DNA of 30,425 nt from a virus, in the IMG/VR virus record IMGVR_UViG_3300010885_023949, positions 1 through 30,425 of that record. The stretch is one strand, 5' to 3'. Numbering within the stretch: the stretch's first letter is position 1; each line of letters begins with the position of its first letter. Below, piece by piece: positions 1 to 9,701 of the stretch. The notes beneath the pieces are model-generated. The model searched no databases. It had not been told where the DNA came from and worked only from the letters and a program-made list of their open reading frames with translations. Made by a program: the position numbers and the translations under genes.

Positions 1-624
1 ATAATCAGGTTCACTATAACCATCTTGAGCCATAGGAATCTCTGTAACAGACTCTCCTTCATAAGTATAGTCTTGCCCAGGTTGCATCATTTGCGTGTCT
101 CCTATGTCACTTATGCCTAGTACATTGTAAGGCACTCCCTGCATAGTTATTTCATTGGAGTTTATTTTTGTTATTTCTCCTGGATATTTTAATTGTCCTC
201 TATCATCTTCTATTACAGATCCATCATTACTAATATTCTTTGGTTTCCAATCTAGTCCTTCTTGATAGAATTTCATCTCTTGTCCATTCTGTGCAGAAGC
301 TTTTGTCTTCTTAGCATAAGGACCATTACTAGGAGCAGGGTCTTGTGTACGTGCGTATGTGAATCCTACAGAACCAGGAAGACTTCCTCCCATTGCCATT
401 GTTCCTCCCCATGCACCATTGTAATCAAAGCCTTGGTCTGTCAGACCTGCCATAGTTCCTTCTATGCCATTCTCTGCTTCAGAAGTGTTGTTGTATTTAC
501 TTAACCATCCACCATTCTTCATTGTATTATCTTTACCACAATTATGACAGACGTACATATCCTTCTTACTGGAATCTGATTTATTCCAGGACCACCCACA
601 CGTACATGTAACTTTACTAGCCAT
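1..624 (-). CDS. Zinc-ribbon virion/cargo-type protein (3' end outside window)
   Basis: Open frame of 208 codons that begins at 624 and runs off the left edge, so only the N-terminus is visible. Residues 7-40 form a zinc ribbon: C7-x-C9-G-W-S-W, then MYVCHNCG with a CxxC pair. Behind it comes low-complexity sequence with recurring glycine motifs (NGGWLSKY, MAMGGSLPG, SAQNGQEM, MAQDGY). This head and these motifs resemble long proteins that follow the tail genes in crAss-like phages, where such proteins are packaged in the virion and ejected on infection; assignment to that class is inference. The ATG overlaps the previous gene's stop by one base (TAATG), suggesting translational coupling. Confidence 0.6.
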   Translation of the reverse strand, partial: MASKVTCTCGWSWNKSDSSKKDMYVCHNCGKDNTMKNGGWLSKYNNTSEAENGIEGTMAGLTDQGFDYNGAWGGTMAMGGSLPGSVGFTYARTQDPAPSNGPYAKKTKASAQNGQEMKFYQEGLDWKPKNISNDGSVIEDDRGQLKYPGEITKINSNEITMQGVPYNVLGISDIGDTQMMQPGQDYTYEGESVTEIPMAQDGYSEPDY

Positions 625-1493
625 TATTTGAAAGAGATTTGAGATGGAACAACAATAAATTGACTCACTATATGTATCTCAGAATTGTTATCTAAGATGT
701 GTCTTATTTTTAAATCTTTAGCCCTAAATGTATCTTTCTTGAATGATAGGGTTGTGTAATTCATATTAGCTTGATTTATAATTTTATCTATAGATAAAGA
801 CTCACAACTTCTTAAAAACAAAGGAACACTCTTATCTTTAACCAAAGACCAGAATGTATTGTATTGATAGAAGTTATCACTCTTAGTATATGTAATAGTT
901 TTACTATCTGTGTTATATATTGGATATTTTAAATAAGCACTTAAGTTATTAATTGGTTTAGGAACTAATTCTAAAATACCAGAACTCTGTTGTCCATTAT
1001 AAACAATAGCTTTATTAAACCAATAGTTATCTATCTCCACTTTATCACATTCGTCAGAAACAAAATCTATATCACGAAGATATCTATACACTTTGGAATA
1101 ATCTTTTACATTTTGTAATATCTCATCTTGATATTGATATGCAAAAGGGTATTCAATAATATAAGGTTCTATGTTATTATAGAAATAATTATATATAACA
1201 GGATTTTTTAAATGTCTCCAGATACATGCATTACTACTAGGAACAAATTTTGTACTAGCAATTTCACTTGGGTAAACAGTACCAACAGGGAAGTTGCGTT
1301 TGTTCTTACATTTTCCTAAAGATTCAATAGATATAATAGTTACATCATCTGCTACCAAATATCCCATACCTGCTATCAATTCATTCTTACTGACAAGAGC
1401 ATCTATGACATCTCCATTCTGAGCATTAGTCACTTTGAATGGACCTGCTTGAATAGAGCTTGATTTCAATTTTATATATATAGTCTTTGACAT
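624..1493 (-). CDS. Tail-associated protein with a fibre-type N-terminal module
   Basis: 289 aa, unrecognised overall. It lies 16 bases after the muzzle gene and is coupled to the next gene, so it is probably a tail component. Its first ~65 residues match, position for position, the start of the 170-aa protein at 9895-10407: GPF at 17-19, V34, K36, LIAG at 39-42, a run of alternating hydrophobic residues and Cys62-x-Asn. The rest is rich in Tyr, Ile and Asn with no signal peptide or membrane segment. The shared module suggests a common attachment or beta-sandwich domain used by several virion proteins; the C-terminal two thirds would then be specific to this protein. Confidence 0.6.
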   Translation of the reverse strand: MSKTIYIKLKSSSIQAGPFKVTNAQNGDVIDALVSKNELIAGMGYLVADDVTIISIESLGKCKNKRNFPVGTVYPSEIASTKFVPSSNACIWRHLKNPVIYNYFYNNIEPYIIEYPFAYQYQDEILQNVKDYSKVYRYLRDIDFVSDECDKVEIDNYWFNKAIVYNGQQSSGILELVPKPINNLSAYLKYPIYNTDSKTITYTKSDNFYQYNTFWSLVKDKSVPLFLRSCESLSIDKIINQANMNYTTLSFKKDTFRAKDLKIRHILDNNSEIHIVSQFIVVPSQISFK

Positions 1494-1509
1494 CTTATTC
1501 TATATTAGA

Positions 1510-4500
1510 TTACAATTCTTGTGCAACACCACCTAAATCACAATATAACACTGTTGTAGTGGTGGTTGTTGTTACAGGTATTACAGGTTCTGCTATTCCT
1601 TCTAATTCACAATTATAAGCAAACGCTATTCCTTCTAAATTACAATCTAAAACAGTAGTGGTGGTTGTAGTGGTGGAAGGTTGTGGAATCAATTCACCTA
1701 CAATAGCATCAATCTCACTACAGCAATCATTAAGTCCTGAATAGAAGAAGTTATTCTCAGCTACATACCAATTAGGTAAATAACTATGGAATGAAATCCA
1801 ACTCTTTGTATTAAGGTTAAATGAAACTGACCAAGACTTATTACAGAAATAATCAAGATCTGTAAGATACACTTGTGTTAATATCTCTACGTCATTCACT
1901 ATTTCTTTTATATAATATTCTTTTGTAATTGAATCATATATAATATTATTTGTTTTTGGAATATAGTCAAGCTTTGTAATAATTATTCTATCATACTTAC
2001 TATCAAATACACCATGTAATCCTACACCAGTGAAATGATTATCTGTATCTACTAATGGGAAGTATTTTATAATCTCAAAAGCTAAATGATCTGTAAACCA
2101 TCTATTCATACCAGAACCAAAACCTGTTAAATCTGTAGCTTGGTTACCAGCAATTAAGAACACTTGTCCCCTCTTAGCATCTATTGTTATTTGACCTTGT
2201 GGGATCTTTAATAACATTTTGTTTTGAGAGCCTACATATCCAAGATCTGTTTCTGCAAAATCAATTGGAGGAGAACTTCTGAATAATGAATCATTACCCA
2301 TGTAAGCAGCTTGTGGATTGCTTGTATTGATTGTTAATAAAGTGTTGTATAATAAACTCTTATTATCAAATCTAGCAAGAATAGCTTTATTCTCAATACC
2401 ATCTAATGATGTAAGACTGCCATAGTTCTGTGGAAAATCAAAATAAGCAATAGCTCTATAAATTAACCAATTGTTCACTATGGTAGTGACATCATTTATT
2501 TGAGGATCAGAATAAATTGCTCTAAATGGAAACACTGTTTTACATAGTTCAGGAGTCCAGTTAATAGGAAGATGACTGAAAAAGTTTTCTGTGTTTTGTT
2601 TAGAGAATGTAGTGTTGTAGTAATATGTATTATCTTGAGCAATTGTTACATTGCTTTCTTGTACCCAATCATCAGGTATATCTGTACTAACATGAGGCCA
2701 GAAATCTCCTTCTCTGTTATTAAAGGCTTGTCTTAAGTCTACATTATATCCTGATTCACAATAGAAATAAGGGATACCATAAGCAAACAAATACATCTTA
2801 CCATCATAGAAAGTTCTTCCTGGATTACTTTCAGGAGTTTGACTATTAGGACAATCTAGATTGTGAGCTTTAATTGATATAAAGTTTCTTAGATTTATAC
2901 CATCTACAGAAACATTACTAAGAACAGATCTTGCTGAAAACCAATATTCAGGATAGGCAACATTTCCTATCTCATCATAGTATATATCAGAATCATCAGG
3001 AGCTCCCACTCTATTATCTATAAAGAAAGGGAGTTTAGTTTTAAAAGCAAACTTACTAATAAACGTATCACCACCAAACACTGTATCATACACTGGTGCA
3101 AGAATAGGTGTAATATCTCTTTGGAATCCAGTATCTATTGTATCATATGAATAAATTTGTCCCCATTGATTTATAAATTGATTCTTTAATGAAGCATAAT
3201 AAGAAACAACAGAAGTGGAAGACACCTCTTCAGGTTTGCTACAATCTTTTTCAGATAGAACAAATCTTGAATCATCTGTAACTATAGGCACTCCACTAGG
3301 AGCTATAGATGGTGTTTTATCTGGAAATGGTAATGGTGGTTTATCAGCATCAGTTTTTAAATAAACTGAAGATTCTCTTTGCCAGTTGTTTATATTTTTA
3401 TTATCACCAACACTCTGTACACCAGGAATTAAATATTGAGCAATATCAAGAGTTCTTTGTTTAATACCTAATACACCATCTGAACTAGTAGCTGCATTGT
3501 TAATATAATCACTATAGTCATAACTACCTATTGAGTTAAATGAATAGGCATAGTTACGTCTAGTGATACCATTAATGTAAATAGTTAAATAAGCTTGGTA
3601 TGCTGCAAATAAAACAGAAGCGTCTAATGGTGCTGTTATAGAAGCAATGGCAGTGGAGCTCTTTAATGCATCTTCTTGAGCTTCCTTACTAATTAGTTTA
3701 TAAAGAGCATTCTTTCTCACTTGAACAAAATGAGCTCTACCAGCTCCAAACATTACATTTTCAAGTTTAAGAATATCTCCTAAGAATGGTTGACCAAAAG
3801 AAGTTTCTGGAGAGTTGAATACATGTCTATATTTAGAACCATCTGCATTAAATCCATCTAAGTTCTTAGGAACACAAATATCGTATCCTACAGATCCCAC
3901 CTTTGTAATATCATAATCGTTATCTCCTGATACCCATTCAGGAATAATTAATGAATTAAATGTAGATGTACCAATTACTTCTAATAGAGTTTTATTTGGA
4001 GGCTGGGTACAACATGCATTTGCTGGATTGTTTGCACAATAATCACAAATAGAAGTGTAAGGTGCAGGACTTCCACAAGCTCCTATAGCATCTACAGTGG
4101 GAAAATAAAAATTAAAAAATCCAGAAAATGATCCATCTCTAGGAGTGATTGTATATATATTATATGTGTTAGATTGAAAACATCCTTTACCACTAATAAT
4201 TCTTGGAGAAGGAAAATCAAGACAGCAAAAGTTTAAAATTTCTCCTACAGACGTAGCTTGTTTTGTAACAATTGTATTTGTATAGCAATCTATATATTCA
4301 ACTGTGAATATACCACCACTGAGTTCTGTAACAGTTACGCTAAAGTTTCTACATGTAGCATTACCACCATCTTTTGCATTTGCTGTATAAGCGTTATTCT
4401 GAGCTAGTAAGAATGGATCTATAGAAAGATCATTATAAGGATAGTTAGGATAGTAATATTCTGTTCCTTCTCTATCATACTTACCAACATTTCTAAGAAT

Positions 4501-6258
4501 ACCTTTAGCAACAATAGATCTATTTGTATTTCTATTACCTCTTACAATCTTAAATCCTTCTATATTATCTTTCTCAGTTTGTGAAAGACCTGATGAACCA
4601 ATTAACACTGCTATCTGTGATAAGTCTACACTTACACCAATAGGATATATAGCATCCTTTTGTACAGTCATTGCTCCTGGAGAGGAGAATATAGCTGACT
4701 CATAAATAGGACTTACAAGAGCATCTGGAAACTTATGATGTCTAATTGGTTGGTTTGATAAGTCTCCCCAAACTAATTCATTACATGGATAGGTTTCTGT
4801 TGATTCCCAATAAGCAAATTCACCATATTGATAATTACCTTTATAGCTAGTTGAATTATTATACTCTGGAGAAAATCCTGTTACAGTGGCACTATTATAT
4901 ATCTTCCACCAAGGACTAGTTCCTGTAAGAGGATCTGGTTCTCCTATAAAATCATTATTAGTAGGAGAAACAGGATATAGATCATTACCATTTGCACTTC
5001 TCCCTGGGATATGAAAGCCATCAGTTTGTTTACCATTTTTTAATAAGAATACAATTTCAAATGCATACACCTCATCACGCATGTATCCACGAAGGTTAGT
5101 TGCGTTAAGTCCATCAGCATAAGTTTCTGTGTTAGGAATTCTATATGATTGCCATTGAAGAGTTATTTGATTTGCTATTCTTTGGTAATTAACTTTATCT
5201 ATAGATGTTAATTGATCCCATACAAGAATATCTCTTACCATTGTAACATCTTGAGCTATTTCATAATATGGAAACTTCTCAAAAATGTCTTGAAGAGTTA
5301 GTCTTATTTGTTCTTGATTTTGTCCAGTGTAAGTTATTATTGTTGAAACTTCATCAATAAAATATGTACCAATTAATTCTACAGATGTAATTGCATTAAT
5401 GGTCTTTATAACAGCTAAGTTATAATATTGCCATTGTCCTGTTACATCTAGATTAGATATAGTGAGGTCAATAGATCTACCTACTGGATAATTAAAATTA
5501 GGAGTGGTGAGTTGTGGATCAGAAATAGGTGTGGGATTGGTTACTGAATAATAAGAAGAATAACCAAATCCTATAGCATCTGAATATTGAATAGAAAATT
5601 GATATGTACCAGCAATTAAATCTCCACCAGTATTGATGTCAGTCACCTCTAACTGAGGAATAGAAAAATTAGGTTGAAGTAATAATTGATTACAGTCAAG
5701 TTCTTCAGTAAATTGTGGATCACATAAATCTGAAAAATAAGTTTGAATATAAGGGATCTTATCTATATCTAGATATCTTCTAGGATTTAATCCATCAGTC
5801 CAATAAATTTCTGTAGTACAATTTGTTATCTTATGTACTGATTTATGAATAGGATTGTCAATGTTAAAGTTTAAACATTTAGCATTAACAAGAGTGTGAT
5901 ATAAACAATCATTGTTATCCATATATCCTATTTCAGAATCTCCTGTTTCAGGATTTACAATAAAGAATATATGTTTATTTTTTTCAAATATAGAATGAGT
6001 ACCAATCAGTTGATATCCTTCAGGAAAATCAAAACAAAGTTCATTCCCTGGTTCATTTTGATAATTGACAGAATTTGCATCAAAGTTTTCTACAGCAGCA
6101 TTTAAAGCATACGTAAGAGTGCCTTTACTAATCTGATTAATAGATTGATCTAAATTTAATCCAACAGTGGCACTGTTATATTCTTGATTAACAGCACTAC
6201 TATCAGGACTAACTAAATTCTTTATTTTGCTAACTATATTATTGTTATCTTCTGCCAT
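1510..6258 (-). CDS. Large tail (muzzle/stabilization-type) protein with poly-Thr tail
   Basis: 1582 aa, the largest protein in the window and in the place held in crAss-like phages by the muzzle protein (often annotated stabilization protein or P22 gp10-like tail hub), just after the ring proteins. The sequence is beta-rich, with many Tyr/Asn/Ser residues and aromatic motifs such as KSWSVSFNLNTKSWISFH near residue 1490, and has no transmembrane segment. The C-terminus is unusual: seven threonines at 1529-1535, a short Cys-containing stretch, seven more at 1563-1569, and three copies of a CxLxGxA motif (CNLEGIA, CELEGIA, CDLGGVA). These look like exchangeable surface tags added to a conserved body. 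Eight bases separate it from the upstream ring gene. Confidence 0.75.
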   Translation of the reverse strand: MAEDNNNIVSKIKNLVSPDSSAVNQEYNSATVGLNLDQSINQISKGTLTYALNAAVENFDANSVNYQNEPGNELCFDFPEGYQLIGTHSIFEKNKHIFFIVNPETGDSEIGYMDNNDCLYHTLVNAKCLNFNIDNPIHKSVHKITNCTTEIYWTDGLNPRRYLDIDKIPYIQTYFSDLCDPQFTEELDCNQLLLQPNFSIPQLEVTDINTGGDLIAGTYQFSIQYSDAIGFGYSSYYSVTNPTPISDPQLTTPNFNYPVGRSIDLTISNLDVTGQWQYYNLAVIKTINAITSVELIGTYFIDEVSTIITYTGQNQEQIRLTLQDIFEKFPYYEIAQDVTMVRDILVWDQLTSIDKVNYQRIANQITLQWQSYRIPNTETYADGLNATNLRGYMRDEVYAFEIVFLLKNGKQTDGFHIPGRSANGNDLYPVSPTNNDFIGEPDPLTGTSPWWKIYNSATVTGFSPEYNNSTSYKGNYQYGEFAYWESTETYPCNELVWGDLSNQPIRHHKFPDALVSPIYESAIFSSPGAMTVQKDAIYPIGVSVDLSQIAVLIGSSGLSQTEKDNIEGFKIVRGNRNTNRSIVAKGILRNVGKYDREGTEYYYPNYPYNDLSIDPFLLAQNNAYTANAKDGGNATCRNFSVTVTELSGGIFTVEYIDCYTNTIVTKQATSVGEILNFCCLDFPSPRIISGKGCFQSNTYNIYTITPRDGSFSGFFNFYFPTVDAIGACGSPAPYTSICDYCANNPANACCTQPPNKTLLEVIGTSTFNSLIIPEWVSGDNDYDITKVGSVGYDICVPKNLDGFNADGSKYRHVFNSPETSFGQPFLGDILKLENVMFGAGRAHFVQVRKNALYKLISKEAQEDALKSSTAIASITAPLDASVLFAAYQAYLTIYINGITRRNYAYSFNSIGSYDYSDYINNAATSSDGVLGIKQRTLDIAQYLIPGVQSVGDNKNINNWQRESSVYLKTDADKPPLPFPDKTPSIAPSGVPIVTDDSRFVLSEKDCSKPEEVSSTSVVSYYASLKNQFINQWGQIYSYDTIDTGFQRDITPILAPVYDTVFGGDTFISKFAFKTKLPFFIDNRVGAPDDSDIYYDEIGNVAYPEYWFSARSVLSNVSVDGINLRNFISIKAHNLDCPNSQTPESNPGRTFYDGKMYLFAYGIPYFYCESGYNVDLRQAFNNREGDFWPHVSTDIPDDWVQESNVTIAQDNTYYYNTTFSKQNTENFFSHLPINWTPELCKTVFPFRAIYSDPQINDVTTIVNNWLIYRAIAYFDFPQNYGSLTSLDGIENKAILARFDNKSLLYNTLLTINTSNPQAAYMGNDSLFRSSPPIDFAETDLGYVGSQNKMLLKIPQGQITIDAKRGQVFLIAGNQATDLTGFGSGMNRWFTDHLAFEIIKYFPLVDTDNHFTGVGLHGVFDSKYDRIIITKLDYIPKTNNIIYDSITKEYYIKEIVNDVEILTQVYLTDLDYFCNKSWSVSFNLNTKSWISFHSYLPNWYVAENNFFYSGLNDCCSEIDAIVGELIPQPSTTTTTTTVLDCNLEGIAFAYNCELEGIAEPVIPVTTTTTTTVLYCDLGGVAQEL
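1552..1572 (-). repeat. Poly-Thr tract, copy 1 (muzzle C-terminus)
   Basis: Seven threonine codons (mixed ACA, ACC, ACT), followed by VLYC. It contains the 16-base string GTAGTGGTGGTTGTTG (plus strand, 1556-1571), also present at 10435-10450. Confidence 0.8.
1654..1674 (-). repeat. Poly-Thr tract, copy 2 (muzzle C-terminus)
   Basis: Seven threonine codons after Pro-Ser, followed by VLDC. It shares the 13-base core GTAGTGGTGGTTG (plus strand) with the tracts at 1552 and 10428. Confidence 0.8.
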
Positions 6259-6266
6259 GGTTAATT

Positions 6267-7241
6267 TTAGTTATTTCTTCTTCCAAATCTATTAGTTCTA
6301 TTAGGAAGTTCATACATATTAAACCTATTCAGATCATTTTTAATTCTTCTCTGTTTAGTCCAAGCATCTTGTTTCTTTATTTCAATATCAGCCATTATGA
6401 ATGCTTCATCACAAAGTTGTTTATAATAAAGCATCTTTTGCTGTATCTGATTAAATGTTTCATCATTAATTTGATTAGATAAAGTTTCAAACACTTTATA
6501 TTTAAGAAATGCTTCAACAAATTCTCTAATACGATAGTTATCAGGAATCATTTGATTACCTCCACCATCATATTCTACAGCATACATAATTAAATGTACA
6601 ATACCACTTCTAAAATTAGTTACAAACTTATTATCTCTAACATCAAATGAATCATAACTAGAAGATCCTGGAGTAAAGTTTCTATTATTAGTAGATGTAT
6701 TTTCTGTATATGACCAAGCATTTGTATACTCTAAACTACAATTTTGTCTTGCAGAAATATTACCTGGTTTTAATAAATATTGTCTTTGATAAGATCTTGG
6801 AGTAGAACTATTTGTTTTGTAAACAGCTTGAATAAGTTCAGGCATACAAGTGCCATCACACTCAGGATTACGACATGAGGGACTGTTACAAGGTGTACCT
6901 CCTATAGTTAGAGGAGCCACTTGAATAGTGGTGAGTGAAGCAGCTTGAGAATAAAATGAACTAGCATCTTGATATGGTCTCATAGAGATTTCAGCACACA
7001 TCCAAGCTTCTCTAACAGCAAAAAAGTTATCTGGTAGTCTAGCTTCAAAATCTTCAATCACTAAAGCTTGCTCACTTATAACATAAGTGGCTCTTCCTAG
7101 TTTTCTAAGACACTTATCAAGATAGGTGGGAAACATTAAGTCATCCACAGCACCTGTATCAAAGTAGCTTTTTAATTCTTCCTTTACAGTTGAGTAAACA
7201 GGTTCAGGAGAAACAAAATTATATTTATAATAGTAACTCAT
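6267..7241 (-). CDS. Ring/adaptor protein of the portal-tail junction
   Basis: 324 aa, immediately before the muzzle gene, the place of a conserved ring (P22 gp4-like adaptor) protein in crAss-like phages. The N-terminal ~90 residues are helical with a DDLMFPTYLDKCLRKLG segment. A cysteine-rich insert around residues 115-135 (CNSPSCRNPECDGTC) could bind a metal or form disulfides. The C-terminal third is helical (FVEAFLKYKVFETL, then QKMLYYKQLCDEAF) and ends in a basic, Arg/Asn-rich tail. The fold assignment rests on position and general look, so the exact ring number is uncertain. Spacing to its neighbours is 8-9 bases, as in one operon. Confidence 0.65.
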   Translation of the reverse strand: MSYYYKYNFVSPEPVYSTVKEELKSYFDTGAVDDLMFPTYLDKCLRKLGRATYVISEQALVIEDFEARLPDNFFAVREAWMCAEISMRPYQDASSFYSQAASLTTIQVAPLTIGGTPCNSPSCRNPECDGTCMPELIQAVYKTNSSTPRSYQRQYLLKPGNISARQNCSLEYTNAWSYTENTSTNNRNFTPGSSSYDSFDVRDNKFVTNFRSGIVHLIMYAVEYDGGGNQMIPDNYRIREFVEAFLKYKVFETLSNQINDETFNQIQQKMLYYKQLCDEAFIMADIEIKKQDAWTKQRRIKNDLNRFNMYELPNRTNRFGRRNN

Positions 7242-7250
7242 AATATTAAA

Positions 7251-7727
7251 TTATTTTTTCCACTCTTGATAGAGATATTGATATTTATCCTCAATTTTAA
7301 GGAAATGTGATAGTAGTCTTGATGTAGCTCTTGAAGGTTTAAAGTACCATAGTTCTAGATGTTTGAATCTAGCTGTATCTTTAAACCACATCCATCCAAA
7401 GAAGTAGCCTTCTGTATGGTAGTTGAAGTTATAAATTACTTTACCCTTCTCTTTAGTTTTTTGCCAATCTATAGGAAGATTGACAAACTCTTTGCCATTT
7501 ATTCCTTTTGTTTTTCTTCTCTTCTTTTTGTTGATTGAGAACTCTCCAAAACCAAAAGGAAGTTTTGCTCTCTCACCAGTTTCTAGAATGTATTCTTTGT
7601 AAGACTCATTAAATGCATACACTATAATTTTCCATTCATCGAATGATATCTTTATAGAATTATGTTTCTTACAGAAGTTGTTATAATTATCTTTACTAGA
7701 ACTTCTCCAATCAACTTTGGTACGCAT
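7251..7727 (-). CDS. Conserved tail/ring-region protein with HU/IHF-like signature
   Basis: 158 aa, basic. Residues 57-71 read LPFGFGEFSI followed by KKKRR, which resembles the glycine-phenylalanine turn that starts the DNA-binding arm of HU/IHF proteins; a helical segment precedes it (FDEWKIIVYAFNESYKEYIL). The second half is aromatic-rich (GYFFGWMWFKD, LELWYFKP). A protein of this kind sits between the ring genes in crAss-like tail modules, so it is probably structural and not a nucleoid protein; the HU resemblance may reflect a reused fold. It is five bases from the 242-aa gene and nine from the adaptor. Confidence 0.6.
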   Translation of the reverse strand: MRTKVDWRSSSKDNYNNFCKKHNSIKISFDEWKIIVYAFNESYKEYILETGERAKLPFGFGEFSINKKKRRKTKGINGKEFVNLPIDWQKTKEKGKVIYNFNYHTEGYFFGWMWFKDTARFKHLELWYFKPSRATSRLLSHFLKIEDKYQYLYQEWKK

Positions 7728-7732
7728 GTATG

Positions 7733-8461
7733 TTATCTTGTTGGTGGTATATTAGGAGCCTGACCATCTAGATTATCTGGTGAAACATCAGTTTTTAATT
7801 GGAAGAAGGTAGATAGAAGTTTTTGTGATGTTAAATCTAACACTTGTTTCTCTAGATATCCTGGAAGAGAAAATGGTTTATCTAATGGATTCATACACCA
7901 ATCTTCATCAGTTGGTCCACAACCCCCACATCCAGATTCAGGATACATCACTTCGTTAGGCACTTCTTGTTCAAAACAAGCAGCAAGTCTAACTGCTTGA
8001 AGCAGTGGATTATTTACATATAGATAATCATTTAATATCCAATAGTATTCTTCATTCTTTATAATTGGAAGCTTTATTAGATTTGTATATCTGTTGATAG
8101 TTATCTCTTTAAATTTAGTTCCTGTGCCTCCCATAGCATTAATAGAATACACGCCTTGAATAAGATATTGATAGTTTCCTTCAGATATACGAGGAATTTT
8201 ATATCTAGTTCTAGAAACATTGCAGGGATCTTGATAATCACAACATTCAGAAATAGGAACTTGAATCATTTCAAGACATGGAATAGTAGTGAATAAAGTG
8301 CTGGTGGCCCAAAGTTTTCTAAGGTTAGTCTCTCTCTTAATCAATAAGATACTATTATTTCTAACCTCAGAAGCAATAGCTCTATCTGTAATCAAACTAT
8401 CTGTTGATAGGATTTTATGCATAGAACGTATGTCTGAAACTAACTTTCTTAATGTTGCCAT
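7733..8461 (-). CDS. Conserved crAss-like neck/ring structural protein
   Basis: 242 aa. The N-terminal pattern (TLRKLVSDIRSMHKILSTD, then ITDRAIASEVRNNS and RETNLRKLW), the central RISEGNYQYLIQGVYSINAMG and the C-terminal PFSLPGYLEKQVLDLTSQKL are familiar from tail-module proteins of crAss-like phages, including environmental ones. Six cysteines cluster in two patches (CLEMIQVPISECCDYQDPC and CGGCG near 175). No membrane segment or enzyme motif is visible. I infer a ring or connector component from family resemblance and from its place between the phosphoesterase and the two other ring-type genes. The exact subunit cannot be assigned. Confidence 0.7.
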   Translation of the reverse strand: MATLRKLVSDIRSMHKILSTDSLITDRAIASEVRNNSILLIKRETNLRKLWATSTLFTTIPCLEMIQVPISECCDYQDPCNVSRTRYKIPRISEGNYQYLIQGVYSINAMGGTGTKFKEITINRYTNLIKLPIIKNEEYYWILNDYLYVNNPLLQAVRLAACFEQEVPNEVMYPESGCGGCGPTDEDWCMNPLDKPFSLPGYLEKQVLDLTSQKLLSTFFQLKTDVSPDNLDGQAPNIPPTR

Positions 8462-8464
8462 TAT

Positions 8465-9673
8465 TTACAATCTAAATTCGAATTCACTTATTTTACCTAA
8501 ATCTTTATCATAAACTAAAGCAAGAGCTGCTCTAATACTATGAACAAAATTATTATCTAAATGCCATCTATCTGTTCCAGATAAACTAGGCATCTGTTGT
8601 ATTCTCACTCCTTTAATTTCTTTAGCCATGTAGTGATGCTTATCTCCTGTATGCACTTCTCTATAAGTAGCATTACCAAATGCTTGACTATATTCAGGAT
8701 GTGTTGCAAACAATAAAGGAAGCTCTTCTATCTTACAGTTACCATGATGATAACCAATAAATGTATTACCTAATACAACAGCTTTCACTACACTATGATC
8801 TCTATCAAAATAAATATTAGTATCTTTATCAAAATAAACTTGTAATGCATGTGCTAAATAATATGATTTAGTCTTATCATGATTACCTTGTACTAATACA
8901 ACAATCACTTTATTACAAACTTTTTTTATCATAGTGATAGTCTCTACAAGTAGAGAGAATCCTACTTCATACTCATTAGCATAATCAATAATAGTATCTT
9001 GTGGTGTACCATTAGTTGTTTGATTTTGATAATTGTCTGTATGAAAAAAATCATTTGATATTGGAAATATAATTGTATCAATATCATAAACTGATTTTAC
9101 ATCATATATTAATGATGTAGCTGCTTTAAAATATCTTTCACATCTTCTTGTAATAGAATTATCTCCATCCACATGACTTTTAGCTAAATGAAAATCAGAT
9201 ATGGATATTTCAACATCAACTGTTCTATTAGTAAAATTAAGTTCAGGTTGTTTTTGTTCCTTATAATTAGATTTATATTTTTCTAAAAACTTTGCAAAAT
9301 CTTCAGCAGTGTAATCGTTTGGTTTTTTAAGTTTGGAAAATACTGAAGATGTAAATTTTCCATTGGGAAGTAGTTTAGACCAGTAGTTTGTAATGATATA
9401 TTTATCTAAATTAATCTTATGTAATCTAGCTAACTCAATATCATTTTTAGGTTCATAGCTTAGTATTAATACACTTTCTATTGTTCCTGTTTCATTATTC
9501 ACTTTACGACTTGATTCAGTGTGTTGATTACTTATATTATTGTTTTTCAATTGATTAAGTAACTCGTTCACTTCATATTCACTAATGTTAAGTCTTTTAG
9601 CATAAAAACTTTTACTTTCTTTTTGTTTCAGTAATTTTTTCAGCTGATATAGAAGATCTTGGTTTTCAGACAT
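8465..9673 (-). CDS. Calcineurin-like metallophosphoesterase with N-terminal HTH
   Basis: 402 aa. Residues 20-43 look like a helix-turn-helix (SFYAKRLNISEYEVNELL). The catalytic half carries the usual metallophosphoesterase motifs in order: D160-x-H162 (SDFH), N207-D208 (SNDFFHTD), G263-N-H-D266, H309-H310 (GYHHG) and H341-TGDKHH, so the two-metal site looks complete. Family members hydrolyse phosphodiesters, and phage versions are mostly presumed nucleases; the substrate here is unknown. It begins the ring/muzzle unit, behind its own candidate promoter (9702-9734) and just past a double hairpin terminator, so it may be expressed separately from the upstream head genes. Three bases separate it from the 242-aa gene. 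Confidence 0.85.
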   Translation of the reverse strand: MSENQDLLYQLKKLLKQKESKSFYAKRLNISEYEVNELLNQLKNNNISNQHTESSRKVNNETGTIESVLILSYEPKNDIELARLHKINLDKYIITNYWSKLLPNGKFTSSVFSKLKKPNDYTAEDFAKFLEKYKSNYKEQKQPELNFTNRTVDVEISISDFHLAKSHVDGDNSITRRCERYFKAATSLIYDVKSVYDIDTIIFPISNDFFHTDNYQNQTTNGTPQDTIIDYANEYEVGFSLLVETITMIKKVCNKVIVVLVQGNHDKTKSYYLAHALQVYFDKDTNIYFDRDHSVVKAVVLGNTFIGYHHGNCKIEELPLLFATHPEYSQAFGNATYREVHTGDKHHYMAKEIKGVRIQQMPSLSGTDRWHLDNNFVHSIRAALALVYDKDLGKISEFEFRL

Positions 9674-9701
9674 ATGTAATCAAATTTAGATAAAATTTTA
9701 G

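Noticed and set aside
262-504. 80-codon plus-strand frame
   Set aside because: Antisense to the zinc-ribbon protein, whose CxC/CxxC motif and coupled start are convincing.
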